Shown piece after piece: positions 19,280-27,658 of a stretch of DNA of 64,000 nt (its first letter is position 1; every line of letters starts with the position of its first letter). The DNA lies in the NCBI RefSeq assembly GCF_000021945.1, contig NC_011831.1:4620932-4684931 (forward strand), in the 5' to 3' direction. Below the pieces are notes generated by a model. The model did not search any database. It had not been told where the DNA came from and was given only the letters and a program-made list of their open reading frames with translations. The translations under genes and the position numbers were made by a program. The stretch is from Chloroflexus aggregans DSM 9485. Its GTDB lineage: Bacteria; Chloroflexota; Chloroflexia; Chloroflexales; Chloroflexaceae.

Positions 19280-19419
19280 GAATTGTTATCCCTCGGTTAA
19301 GCGACGGTCAAACATCTGCGGTATCGTTTGCCCTTCATCTTACCGAGCGGCCGGTGTGATGGTGTGAGAAGGCTGTGCGCGAGGAATCGCCAGCCTTCAA
19401 CTCACGCCGGCAACATCGA

Positions 19420-20112
19420 TCAGCTTCGGGCCAGTGCCGGAATGATAAAGATGTCGGCCACCATGGCCACAAGGCTGAGGCCGTGCAACCACACAGCAGC
19501 CCAGACGTTGCGGGTGCGTAGCACCAGATAGCCGCCAATGATCCCAATCGGTACGGCCATACCCACCATCAGCCAGCGCTCGAACATCGGCACCGGCGCG
19601 ACGAAGAGGTGATTGAGAGCATAGAGCAGGGTGGTGATGGCGACCGTCAGATGAGCGTTAAGACCGGCATCGCGTAGGCCGAGGAGCAACATGCCACGCC
19701 AGAGTAGCTCTTCGGCCAGCACCAGCACCGGGAAGAGGTAGAGGAAGCCCATCCCGACCAGAATCGTCTCCATCGCCTCCATCGGTGCGCCACCGCCACG
19801 GTAATAGAAAAAGGTGTTTACCCAGTCGAGTAGCATGAGCGCAACTCCAATCCCACCGCCCCAGATCGTAGCAGAGCGCAGATTGGTGCGGGTGACACCG
19901 AGCATAGCCCAGCCACTGCTGCGGCCGATCCACGTCGCAATGCCTAGTCCGCCGAGGACATACAGGAAGAGTGCTGGCCATTCGGTAAGACCACTCAGTC
20001 CGCCGATCAAGCCGACGACCCATACCGCTGCTACTAACCCCAATCCCCAGCGCAGCCGCGGATCGCGCAGTAAGGCTCCTGATGACGATGGTGTTAATGC
20101 GGGCGCACGCAT
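19420..20112 (-). CDS. CPBP-family intramembrane metalloprotease
   Basis: 230 residues with about seven or eight hydrophobic helices. The family motifs are visible: LAEELLWRGMLLLGL (EExxxR), LNHLF and LHGLSL, whose Glu and His residues form the metal site of CAAX-prenyl protease 2/bacteriocin-processing enzymes. Bacterial members act in peptide processing or self-protection; the substrate here is unknown. The start is the ATG at 20112, which has AAGGAGG five bases upstream; an upstream extension of the frame lacks similarity and crosses the intergenic region. Confidence 0.85.
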   Translation of the reverse strand: MRAPALTPSSSGALLRDPRLRWGLGLVAAVWVVGLIGGLSGLTEWPALFLYVLGGLGIATWIGRSSGWAMLGVTRTNLRSATIWGGGIGVALMLLDWVNTFFYYRGGGAPMEAMETILVGMGFLYLFPVLVLAEELLWRGMLLLGLRDAGLNAHLTVAITTLLYALNHLFVAPVPMFERWLMVGMAVPIGIIGGYLVLRTRNVWAAVWLHGLSLVAMVADIFIIPALARS

Positions 20113-20284
20113 AAAAACCTCCTTGGTTATCGTAGCGTCCTGGCATCGCCATGGTACGCCATCGGTAGCCCTGTGCGGCAAAACATCACACAACAAAGGT
20201 TGGTATCTGTTATCCCGTGCTGATGCGTTTTGCCCGTTTGCGATCAAACGAACCCCATCGTTCCCATTGGCATCTGCGACCACG

Positions 20285-20313
20285 TTGCATAAGCGGGCGA
20301 GCTGTGCTACACT
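20285..20313 (+). promoter_or_regulatory. Promoter of tRNA-Arg
   Basis: TTGCAT, 17 bases, TACACT, ending 13 bases before the mature tRNA. Good match in spacing, moderate in sequence. Confidence 0.65.
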
Positions 20314-20326
20314 ATTGATGCCGAAT

Positions 20327-20402
20327 GGCCCGGTAGCTCAATGGATAGAGCAACGGTCTTCGGAACCGTTGGTTGGGGGTTCGAGTCCCTCCCGGGTCGC
20401 CA
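20327..20402 (+). tRNA. tRNA-Arg (TCG)
   Basis: Acceptor GGCCCGG pairs with CCGGGTC (one G-T), with CCA encoded. The anticodon stem ACGGT/ACCGT encloses CTTCGGA, giving anticodon TCG (codon CGA). The T-arm GGTTCGAGTCC is normal. It sits 68 bp upstream of the homogentisate dioxygenase gene. Confidence 0.95.
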
Positions 20403-20470
20403 GCTCGCCCGGCGTTGCCGCGTCGGGCGAATCTTTATCAGAACGACACCGCGGCACAAGGAGGTGTGCG

Positions 20471-21637
20471 ATGCCGTTTTACCAGCGTCTCGGCCACGTT
20501 CCCCACAAGCGCCATACCCAGTTCCGTAAGCCTGATGGCAAGCTCTACCGCGAAGAGGTGATGGGTCTTGAAGGCTTTCACGGCATTCAGTCCATCCTCT
20601 ACCATCACTTCTTGCCGCCACGGGTGCTGCGCGCCGAACTGGTTGGTTCCGCTAAGCCGGAATACGTCGAATTCGGCCCGATCCGCCACCGTGCGTTTAC
20701 CACGGCGAACGTGCCCGCTGGCGGCGATCCGGTGAGTTCCCGCGTTACCTTGCTTGGTAATAATGATGTGACGATCGGCGTGAGCCGGCCCACCGAGAGT
20801 ATGACCGGCTTCTATCGCAATGCACAAGCGTATGAGGTGTGGTTTGCGCACGAGGGCAGCGGTGAGCTGCTCTCGCAGTTTGGTCGTTTGCCGTTTAGCG
20901 CCGGTGATTACGTCGTTATCCCGTTTGGCGTGACATGGCAGATGCAGCTCGCTGGCCCGGCCCGCTTTTTGGTGATAGAAGCGACCGGCCAGATCGCGCC
21001 CCCCAAACGCTACCGCAACCAGTTTGGCCAGTTGCTTGAGCATGCACCCTATTGCGAGCGGGATATTCGCGGCCCCGGCGAGTTGCTCACCTTTACCGAT
21101 ACCGGCGAGTTTGAGGTGTTGGTGAAGGTACGCGATCAGCTCACGCGCCACGTGCTCGATCACCATCCCTTTGATGTGGTGGGCTGGGATGGCTATCTCT
21201 ACCCGTGGGCCTTTTCGATCCACGACTTCGAGCCGATTACCGGGCGCATCCATCAGCCGCCGCCGGTGCATCAAACTTTCGAGGGTCATAACTTTGTAAT
21301 CTGTTCGTTCGTGCCGCGTCTGTTCGATTATCATCCTGAAGCGATCCCGGCTCCGTACAATCACTCGAACGTTAACTCCGATGAGGTGATTTATTACTGT
21401 GATGGTAACTTCATGTCGCGCCGTGGTATTGAGCGATGTGACATAACTTTGCATCCTGCCGGTTTGCCGCACGGTCCGCAGCCGGGTAGCACCGAAGCTA
21501 GTATCGGTGCCAAAGAAACGCGCGAGTTAGCCGTGATGATCGATACCTTCCATCCGCTGCATCTGACGACTGCCGCGCTCGAGTTGGAGAAGGCGGGGTA
21601 TATGGATTCGTGGAGCGTGGGTGATCCGGAAGGTTAG
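20471..21637 (+). CDS. hmgA: Homogentisate 1,2-dioxygenase
   Basis: Opens the ring of homogentisate to maleylacetoacetate in tyrosine and phenylalanine breakdown, using non-haem Fe(II). 388 residues of double cupin build. The C-terminal cupin holds the metal-site region PAPYNHSNVNSDEV(I)YY and the motif HPAGLPHGPQPG; SIHDFEPITGRIHQPPPVHQTF is also typical. The ATG at 20471 has AAGGAGG upstream; a frame that starts 220 codons earlier runs through the tRNA-Arg gene and is not real. Fumarylacetoacetase follows about 100 bp downstream on the same strand. Confidence 0.93.
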   Translation: MPFYQRLGHVPHKRHTQFRKPDGKLYREEVMGLEGFHGIQSILYHHFLPPRVLRAELVGSAKPEYVEFGPIRHRAFTTANVPAGGDPVSSRVTLLGNNDVTIGVSRPTESMTGFYRNAQAYEVWFAHEGSGELLSQFGRLPFSAGDYVVIPFGVTWQMQLAGPARFLVIEATGQIAPPKRYRNQFGQLLEHAPYCERDIRGPGELLTFTDTGEFEVLVKVRDQLTRHVLDHHPFDVVGWDGYLYPWAFSIHDFEPITGRIHQPPPVHQTFEGHNFVICSFVPRLFDYHPEAIPAPYNHSNVNSDEVIYYCDGNFMSRRGIERCDITLHPAGLPHGPQPGSTEASIGAKETRELAVMIDTFHPLHLTTAALELEKAGYMDSWSVGDPEG

Positions 21638-21736
21638 TTGGTGGATATCGTTCTGATTGTTGGTTCCCTCCCTTCCTATCTCGCCGTGAGGTGGGTGGGG
21701 AGGTAAGGCCATTGTATGATAGCATAAACTTCTTGC

Positions 21737-22996
21737 ATGCCAAATTCTATGCCACTGCAAAGCTTTGTTTCTATTACACCTGACAGTGATTTTCCGCTCG
21801 AAAATCTGCCCTACGGTGTCTTCCGTCTGCGTAGTGGCGGTACGGCGCGGGTCGGGGTGGCGATTGGTGAATACGTGCTCGATCTCGCAGTGCTCGATGA
21901 GGCCGGTTTGTTGGCTTCGACGCCGGTGGCCGGGCAAGGGTTGTTTACCCGTGATTCCCTTAACGGATTTATGGCTGCGGGTCCGGCGGCGTGGCAGGCA
22001 GTGCGCAACACGCTGCAACGGCTGCTCGCTGCCGATGAGCCAACGTTACGCGATCACCAGCCGCTGCGCGACGCCGCGCTGATCCGGCAAAGCGAGGTTG
22101 AGCTGCTGCTGCCGGTGCAGATCGGCGATTTCACCGACTTCTATTCGTCGCTTTACCATGCCACCAACACCGGCAAGATGCTGCGTCCCGATAGTCCTCC
22201 ACTTTACCCGAATTGGCGGCATATGCCGGTAGCGTACCATGGTCGGGCTAGTACCGTGGTAGTTAGCGGTACACCGATTCGCCGTCCCTGTGGTCAGATC
22301 AAGCCGTCGCGTAGCCCAGAACCGTTCTTTTCACCGTCACGTGCCCTCGATTTCGAGGTTGAGTTGGCGATGGTTATCGGTGTGGGTAGCGAGTTAGGGG
22401 TGCCGGTACCGATTGCGCAGGCTGAAGAGCACATCTTTGGCTTTGTGATCCTCAATGACTGGAGCGCGCGTGATATTCAGGGGTGGGAGTATCAGCCGCT
22501 TGGCCCCTTCTTGTCAAAGAATTTTGCGACAACGATTAGCCCGTGGGTAGTTCCACTCGCAGCACTCGAACCGTTCCGCTGTAGTGGTGAGCCGCAAGAC
22601 CCGCCACCGTTGTCGTATCTGCAACCGCCACGACCGGGACATTTTGATGTCACGCTCGAAGTTTGGCTCAACGATACGCGCATCTGCCAGACCAATGCTC
22701 GTCATCTGTACTGGAGCTTTGCCCAGCAGCTTGCACATCATACGGTGAATGGTTGTCGGTTGCGGCCCGGTGACCTTATGGGTTCGGGAACGATCAGTGG
22801 TCCAACGAAGGAGTCGCGGGGTTGTTTGTTTGAGTTGACGTGGCGTGGTACCGAGCCGATCCAACTGGCCGATGGTTCAACGCGGCGTTGGTTGGAGGAT
22901 GGCGATACGGTAACGATGCGCGCATGGGCGCAGGGTGATGGGTACCGCATCGGGTTTGGCGAGGCGACGGGGACGATCGTGGCAAATTCACCGTAG
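21737..22996 (+). CDS. fahA: Fumarylacetoacetase
   Basis: Splits fumarylacetoacetate into fumarate and acetoacetate, the last step of the homogentisate pathway. 419 residues: an N-terminal SH3-like domain with the family start PYGVF, then the FAH fold with DFTDFYSSLYHATNTGKMLRP, NWRHMPVAYHGRAST, DFEVELAMVIG (metal-binding Glu) and NDWSARDIQGWEYQPLGPF. Length is normal. Together with hmgA it gives a short catabolic pair; no maleylacetoacetate isomerase gene is seen next to them. Start ATG has no clear ribosome binding site; a second Met lies three codons later. Confidence 0.93.
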   Translation: MPNSMPLQSFVSITPDSDFPLENLPYGVFRLRSGGTARVGVAIGEYVLDLAVLDEAGLLASTPVAGQGLFTRDSLNGFMAAGPAAWQAVRNTLQRLLAADEPTLRDHQPLRDAALIRQSEVELLLPVQIGDFTDFYSSLYHATNTGKMLRPDSPPLYPNWRHMPVAYHGRASTVVVSGTPIRRPCGQIKPSRSPEPFFSPSRALDFEVELAMVIGVGSELGVPVPIAQAEEHIFGFVILNDWSARDIQGWEYQPLGPFLSKNFATTISPWVVPLAALEPFRCSGEPQDPPPLSYLQPPRPGHFDVTLEVWLNDTRICQTNARHLYWSFAQQLAHHTVNGCRLRPGDLMGSGTISGPTKESRGCLFELTWRGTEPIQLADGSTRRWLEDGDTVTMRAWAQGDGYRIGFGEATGTIVANSP

Positions 22997-23125
22997 GGGC
23001 GCACGGCTGTGCGCCCCACCATCATACGCCCCACCGCCGTGCGCCCCACCGTCGTGCGCCCCATCATCATACGCCCCACCGCCGTGCGCCCCATCGTCGT
23101 GCGCCCCATCGTCGTGCGTCCCACC
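22994..23125. repeat. 15-bp minisatellite beginning with a GC palindrome
   Basis: The array opens with the palindrome GGGGCGCACGGCTGTGCGCCCC and continues as about eight degenerate copies of a 15-mer of the type GTGCGCCCCACCGTC. It lies between the stop codons of fahA and the converging peptidase gene. The same palindrome and arm sequence begin the 19-bp array at 49516. Confidence 0.85.
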
Positions 23126-23146
23126 GTTGCAACCATCCCGCTGCGC

Positions 23147-24283
23147 CTAGACTTCTTCCAACAACGCACACAACAACGCAGTGCGTTCGATCAGTCCACG
23201 TCGGTTGATCTGCTCGTGGTCGGCATGCGCACCGGCGCCGGGGCACCCCAACCCGTCGAGGGTGGGAACGCCGAGCGCAGCCGTGAAATTTCCGTCGCTG
23301 CCGCCGCCGGTGCTGCCTTCGCGGATATCTAACCCTAACGCTGCACCGAGTTCTTGCGCACGGGTAAAGAGCGCAATACTCGCCGGCGTGCGTTCCATCG
23401 GTGGTCGGCGGACACTCCCACTTACCTTCACCTGTGTTCCCGGTGTTATCGGCTTGAGTGCCGCCATACCTGCCTCGATCCGCTCCGCTTCGGCTTGTGT
23501 CCACACTCGTACATCAACCTCCATCCACGCTTCGGCAGGGACAACGTTGGGGCGGGTACCGCCACCGGCCACGCCAACATTCACCGTCGTGCCAAGCGCC
23601 GGATTGGCCAACGCATTGACCGCCAGAATCTGGTGCGCTAGTTCGGTCAAGGCGCTAATTCCCTTTTCCGGTTCGACGCCGGCGTGAGCGGCACGACCGG
23701 TAATCACAACCCGGAAGGCACCACCACCTTTGCGCGCCGTCTTCAGTGCACCATCCGGTTCGGTTGGTGGTTCGATCACCAGGACGTGGGCTGACTGTTG
23801 GGCAGTTGCTTCGATCAGTTTGCGTGAAGTGGGACTGCCGATCTCTTCATCAGAGGTCAACAGCACGATAACCGGTCGGCGTAAACGTGGTGCAGGGTGA
23901 CCAAACCCACCGAGCGCGGTATAGACCATCGCGATACTCGCTTTCATATCGTATACCCCCGGTCCGAACGCGCGATCATCGGTGAGGGTAAAAGGTCGTT
24001 GGCTGATCGTTCCCGCCGGCCAAACGGTATCGTAATGACAGAGCACCAGCGCCGGTGGTAACGATGGATCGGCAACATCGGTCACGGTTACACGTAGATG
24101 GTCACCGCCGGCAGGGTTGGCAATGCGCTCAACGGTGCCAATGCGGGCGAAGAGATCGGCCAGTTCGTCGGCGCATACATCGAGGAGGACTTTATCGGTA
24201 CTCGGTGATTCGAGGTGGACGAGACGGGCGATGAGGTTGAGCATGGCCGACTCGTGGGCTGCAATATCGGTGCAGGTAAGCAT
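23147..24283 (-). CDS. M20 family metallopeptidase (glutamate carboxypeptidase-like)
   Basis: 378 residues of the M20 di-zinc peptidase family, closest in pattern to carboxypeptidase G2. Metal ligands and catalytic acids are in place: LVLCHYDTVWPAG, GPGVYDMKAS, LTSDEEIGS, and GAHADHEQI near the end; a central dimerisation domain starts about GGAFRVVITGRAAHAGVEPEKG. It probably removes C-terminal glutamate or similar residues from folates or peptides in the cytoplasm. The ATG at 24283 has GGAGG eight bases upstream; an ATG six codons earlier lacks one. Confidence 0.88.
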   Translation of the reverse strand: MLTCTDIAAHESAMLNLIARLVHLESPSTDKVLLDVCADELADLFARIGTVERIANPAGGDHLRVTVTDVADPSLPPALVLCHYDTVWPAGTISQRPFTLTDDRAFGPGVYDMKASIAMVYTALGGFGHPAPRLRRPVIVLLTSDEEIGSPTSRKLIEATAQQSAHVLVIEPPTEPDGALKTARKGGGAFRVVITGRAAHAGVEPEKGISALTELAHQILAVNALANPALGTTVNVGVAGGGTRPNVVPAEAWMEVDVRVWTQAEAERIEAGMAALKPITPGTQVKVSGSVRRPPMERTPASIALFTRAQELGAALGLDIREGSTGGGSDGNFTAALGVPTLDGLGCPGAGAHADHEQINRRGLIERTALLCALLEEV

Positions 24284-24396
24284 GGCTTCCTCCGCTATCA
24301 ACTTGAGTGCAGTCCAGTATAACAGAGGTCTGCCATATTGCAGGAATGTATGTCATAATGGAGACATACCTTATATACACAAAAAGGAGGATGGTG

Positions 24397-24897
24397 ATGC
24401 TTAGTGAAAAGATTTTGCAGGCGCTAAACCGCCAAATTACCTACGAGTATGCCGCATCGTACACCTATTTGGCAACGGCCGCCTACTTCGAGTCACTCTC
24501 GCTGACCGGATTTGCGCACTGGTTTCGGGTACAGAGTGAAGAGGAGCGCGAACATGCATTGCGCTTTTTTGATTATGTGAACGACCGTGGTGGACGGGTC
24601 ATGTTGGGGGCGATTGACGAACCGCAGAACGAATTTGCTTCGCCACTCGATGCGTTTGAGTATGCGTTGGCCCACGAGCAGCGCGTGACTGCGTCGATCA
24701 ATGCGATCTATGCTCTCGCAGCTCAAGAAAATGACTATGCCACAATGAGCATGCTCAAGTGGTTTATTGATGAACAAGTTGAGGAAGAGAAGAGTGTGGA
24801 TGAAATCATTCGCCATCTTAAACTTGTCGGTGACGACGGCGTTGGTCTGCTGCTACTTGATCGGCAGTTGGCAGAACGAACCGGTGACGAATCGTAA
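24397..24897 (+). CDS. ftn: Ferritin
   Basis: Iron-storage protein of 166 residues with the four-helix ferritin fold. Ferroxidase ligands are seen in NRQITYEYAASYTYLA, QSEEEREHALRFFDY and the later DEQVEEEKSVDEI. The start is the ATG at 24397, six bases after AAAAAGGAGG; earlier Met codons in the frame lack a ribosome binding site. It diverges from the M20 peptidase gene across about 110 bp, where its promoter must lie. No Fur-type box was recognised. Confidence 0.93.
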   Translation: MLSEKILQALNRQITYEYAASYTYLATAAYFESLSLTGFAHWFRVQSEEEREHALRFFDYVNDRGGRVMLGAIDEPQNEFASPLDAFEYALAHEQRVTASINAIYALAAQENDYATMSMLKWFIDEQVEEEKSVDEIIRHLKLVGDDGVGLLLLDRQLAERTGDES

Positions 24898-24959
24898 CCC
24901 TGCCTAATGCCGGTCTGGCCTCTCCGCCTACCGATAGGTTATGGAGTGACGGTAGGTGC

Positions 24960-25185
24960 ATGCGGGTAGTGCCTGCGCTGCGGGGTGCCCGCAGTGGTGG
25001 GGCGGGTAGTGCCTGTGCTGTGGGGTACCCGCGGTGGTGGGGCGGGTAGTGCCGCGTCGCGGGGTGGTGAGAGGTGTGCCCGTGGTGGTAGAGCGGGTAG
25101 TGCCGCGTCGCGGGGTGGTGAGTGGCGTGCCCGCGGTGAGGAGCGGGTTGTGCCGCGCTGCGGGGTGGTGAGTGGCGTGCCCGTT
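24960..25185. repeat. Degenerate GC-rich tandem repeat, five units
   Basis: Five units of about 40-51 bases, each beginning GCGGGTAGTGCC or GCGGGTTGTGCC; some units carry the inverted arms GCGGGTA...TACCCGC. No spacer-like unique segments, so not CRISPR. Open frames across it in several frames are by-products. The rest of 24898-25385 holds nothing I can identify. Confidence 0.8.
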
Positions 25186-25385
25186 CTCCAACCGATAGAA
25201 GCAAGGTGGCTGTTTCGTAGCGAGCAACCGGACAGTGGTGTGCTATGGCATCTTGCAACCACAAGCCTTACACCGGATTGATCCCTGTGCGGTCGCTCAC
25301 CACACGACTCGCTATGATCGCAGTACGTGTGGTGGTAAACAGCAGTCAAACATCCTTCACCGACAAAGCCGGTTTGCCGGCAACA

Positions 25386-26345
25386 CTAACCTTCAACCGC
25401 ATCTCCATCCTGTGCATCCAAATCCGGCAGCACCTCACTCCCATTGGGAACGGCGCGGCGCAGGGCGAGCACGACCTGTGAAGTGGGCAGACGCACGATG
25501 CAGTAGCTCGTTCCCCGGCAAACGAACTGCATATATTCGATAAACTTCGCAAATCCCAATCTGCCCGGTTGAAAGTCGGGAATGGCATACATGACAGCTT
25601 CTTTGATGACCGAAAGTGCTATCCCTTTCTGAACCAAATCGACCGATGTTGCTGCATTCTGCGCGTACCAATCTAAGATTTCTCTGGTTTTGGCGACAAT
25701 GTTCTCTGGTGTAGGCTCGGTCACTTTCACCACCTGCTCGGCGAGGCGAATATTGCGCGGGTCGGTGACCCTGATCTGACCGGGGGTGTGTGCCGGCTGA
25801 ACCTTCTCTTCCGTGTCGGTAATCCAAACGAATTCGTCACACACCGCTTGAAACGTCTTGTTGACTGCCGAACGGTAGGCGCAACCGATGACCGTCTTGC
25901 CGTATTCGTGCAACTTCTTGGCCAGAGCGGCAAATCCGCCATCACCGGATACAATCACAAACACGTCGAGACCAGGACGGATATACGCGAGATCGATGGC
26001 ATCAATCGCAAGTTGCACATCGGCTGCATTCCGCTTCGGTTCTCTGGCAAATCCGAAGACCTGGATCGGATCGATACCAAGTTCATTGATTTCATCGCGC
26101 ATAACGCCAAGGCGAGGATCGCTCCAATTGGCATAAGCGCGCTGCACAGCGATATGGCCGATCTTACCCGTCTGCCGAAGTGCGGTGAGTATCTCCTTGA
26201 GCGACACGTTGGTGATCGTCTGGGTTGAGAAACCGTAGCCCTTGATAAGGTTCTCGATATCGTAAAAGATGGCGGTATTGAACGGCATCGGTGTTCGCTC
26301 CATCGGTGTTGATGTAGGCGCGTCAAACGTCTCTGTGTCGTCCAT
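25386..26345 (-). CDS. NYN-domain RNase-like protein with C-terminal OST-HTH/LOTUS domain
   Basis: 319 residues. Residues about 20-180 form a NYN (PIN-like) domain: AIFYDIEN with Asp29 and Asn32, NAADVQLAIDA with Asp109 and VSGDGGFAAL with Asp135, the acidic set expected for an RNase. The C-terminal 90 residues have the winged-helix pattern of OST-HTH/LOTUS RNA-binding domains, the usual partner. AGGAG precedes the ATG. It begins 21 bp after the stop of the last RAMP gene of operon 1 on the same strand, so it is probably the seventh gene of that operon. Nuclease activity and link to the CRISPR complex are inferred. Confidence 0.8.
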   Translation of the reverse strand: MDDTETFDAPTSTPMERTPMPFNTAIFYDIENLIKGYGFSTQTITNVSLKEILTALRQTGKIGHIAVQRAYANWSDPRLGVMRDEINELGIDPIQVFGFAREPKRNAADVQLAIDAIDLAYIRPGLDVFVIVSGDGGFAALAKKLHEYGKTVIGCAYRSAVNKTFQAVCDEFVWITDTEEKVQPAHTPGQIRVTDPRNIRLAEQVVKVTEPTPENIVAKTREILDWYAQNAATSVDLVQKGIALSVIKEAVMYAIPDFQPGRLGFAKFIEYMQFVCRGTSYCIVRLPTSQVVLALRRAVPNGSEVLPDLDAQDGDAVEG

Positions 26346-26366
26346 TGTAAATCGCTCCTGCCGAAA

Positions 26367-27290
26367 CTACTGACGTTGCCACCATCCCTCTTTCTGGATG
26401 GCAAAGCTGTGCATAGTCTCGGTGAACGATCCCGGTTCCCAAGCACTGTGCGCCGACATCATACTTCCCTTATCCCATCCGCCGATGCAGGTCCAACGTC
26501 CGATGAACGACACGTTCCCGTTGGGAAGGGTGTGCGCCAAGACCCGTTGCGTTTTCACGATGGGGTCGGCGGACTGGGGGGCGGCGGACTGGGGGGCGCG
26601 GGACTGGGGGTCGGCGGACTGGGCGTCGGGGGGCTGCAAATTGACCTGGTTACCAAAGAGGTGCTGCTCCTCATTAGGTTGGTCGTATCTTCGCAAATGG
26701 CCCAACCCGTAACGCACATCTCCGCCGACGAAGATTTCGTCAATCGCCATGACATCTTGGTGCAATTGATCGTCTTGGCATAATACATACCCAACCATTG
26801 CCACGGCATGGGCAGAGTCCTGTCCGTTCACCTGACGCCACCATGGGCTGATGCATTCCAGTTCGCGGAGGGTGGCCTCGGCGGCGCTATCGGCAGAGGG
26901 ATCAATTGCGGTGCTTGGGCGAGTAATAAGGATACGCTGGCGGAACTGACGGTCGGGGAGAGATTTGCCACCATCTTCGCGACACCAGATTAACCCTGAT
27001 TCGTTCCCGTTTTGTTTGTACTGGGGCAGCCAAGCCTGCCACTTACCGTTGACCTGCTCTGCCGGATAGAGGTAGGAAAAACGCATTGCCTCCTGTACTT
27101 GCCGACCGGTGCCTGCGTAGTCGGGGAAAGATGCAGAAGAAGAACGGCGGGCAAGTTCTTCGGTCAACGCCGCCCAGATGTTGCGCGCCGGGATGTAAAG
27201 GCGCGTGCGGTTCAAGAGACCGGCAGGGGTGACGCCGATGTGGAGCGGTGCTTCCAAGCGCCAGACCCACCGATACAGCTTCCAGCTCAT
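26367..27290 (-). CDS. Cmr3/Cas5-like RAMP protein, operon 1
   Basis: 307 residues of the RAMP superfamily. The N-terminus (RLEAPLHIGVTPAG) is the first RRM-like strand and loop, and FVGGDVRYGLGHL is the glycine-rich loop of RAMPs. It aligns with the protein at 39622-40455 (SPLHIG..., LHIGGERGYGWG). In type III complexes this subunit holds the 5' tag of the crRNA. A Ser/Ala/Pro/Gln-rich tract encoded by a 15-bp tandem repeat (about 26564-26640) is inserted in the C-terminal third. The start overlaps the stop of the Cmr5-like gene (ATGA). Assignment to Cas5 group is by position and loop, not by search. Confidence 0.72.
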   Translation of the reverse strand: MSWKLYRWVWRLEAPLHIGVTPAGLLNRTRLYIPARNIWAALTEELARRSSSASFPDYAGTGRQVQEAMRFSYLYPAEQVNGKWQAWLPQYKQNGNESGLIWCREDGGKSLPDRQFRQRILITRPSTAIDPSADSAAEATLRELECISPWWRQVNGQDSAHAVAMVGYVLCQDDQLHQDVMAIDEIFVGGDVRYGLGHLRRYDQPNEEQHLFGNQVNLQPPDAQSADPQSRAPQSAAPQSADPIVKTQRVLAHTLPNGNVSFIGRWTCIGGWDKGSMMSAHSAWEPGSFTETMHSFAIQKEGWWQRQ

Positions 27291-27658
27291 GGTGTTTTAT
27301 CTCCCTTGGCTTTGAGATGGTAACGGGCGTAGGAGAGCGCCGTGCGCAGCAGATCACGGGCAAAGAGAAGATCGTCCAGGCTATCCGCCAGGTGCTTGGT
27401 AGCCTCCAGGACATCCTTCGCATTATTGAGCCGGGCGTTAAAGATGCCTCGTAAAAACTTGAGGGATTTGTCGCTGATCTTATCGGCTACGTTGCTGTGC
27501 CGGGCATTCAAGTAGAGAAACATGGCATACGGACCTTGTTCTTCAAGAACTGCAAGGGCAGCGTTGATGATTTTCTCTTCCATGCCAGAAATTGTTGCTA
27601 ACTCGCGTCCCAACTCGGCGCATTGGATGTCCAGGTTCTTCATCTGAGCGTCACTCAT
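27287..27658 (-). CDS. Cmr5-like small subunit, operon 1
   Basis: 123 residues, mostly helical, with the core LAVLEEQGPYAMFLYLNAR that is shared with the paralogue at 40466-40855 (LGVLQENGVYACFLYLLAR). Cas11-type small subunits such as Cmr5 line the inner filament of type III complexes and contact the target strand. The start at 27658 forms an ATGA overlap with the Cmr4-like gene; a longer frame that reads through the repeat tract of that gene is an artefact. Confidence 0.7.
   Translation of the reverse strand: MSDAQMKNLDIQCAELGRELATISGMEEKIINAALAVLEEQGPYAMFLYLNARHSNVADKISDKSLKFLRGIFNARLNNAKDVLEATKHLADSLDDLLFARDLLRTALSYARYHLKAKGDKTP

Noticed and set aside
19814..20470. Upstream extension of homogentisate dioxygenase
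   Set aside because: It would run antisense to the CPBP protease gene and through tRNA-Arg; the ATG at 20471 has a strong ribosome binding site.
22994..23125. CRISPR array candidate
   Set aside because: Head-to-tail 15-mers without spacers.
24928..25349. His/Thr/Pro-rich minus-strand frames
   Set aside because: They follow the degenerate GC-rich tandem repeat and have no start signals or homology.
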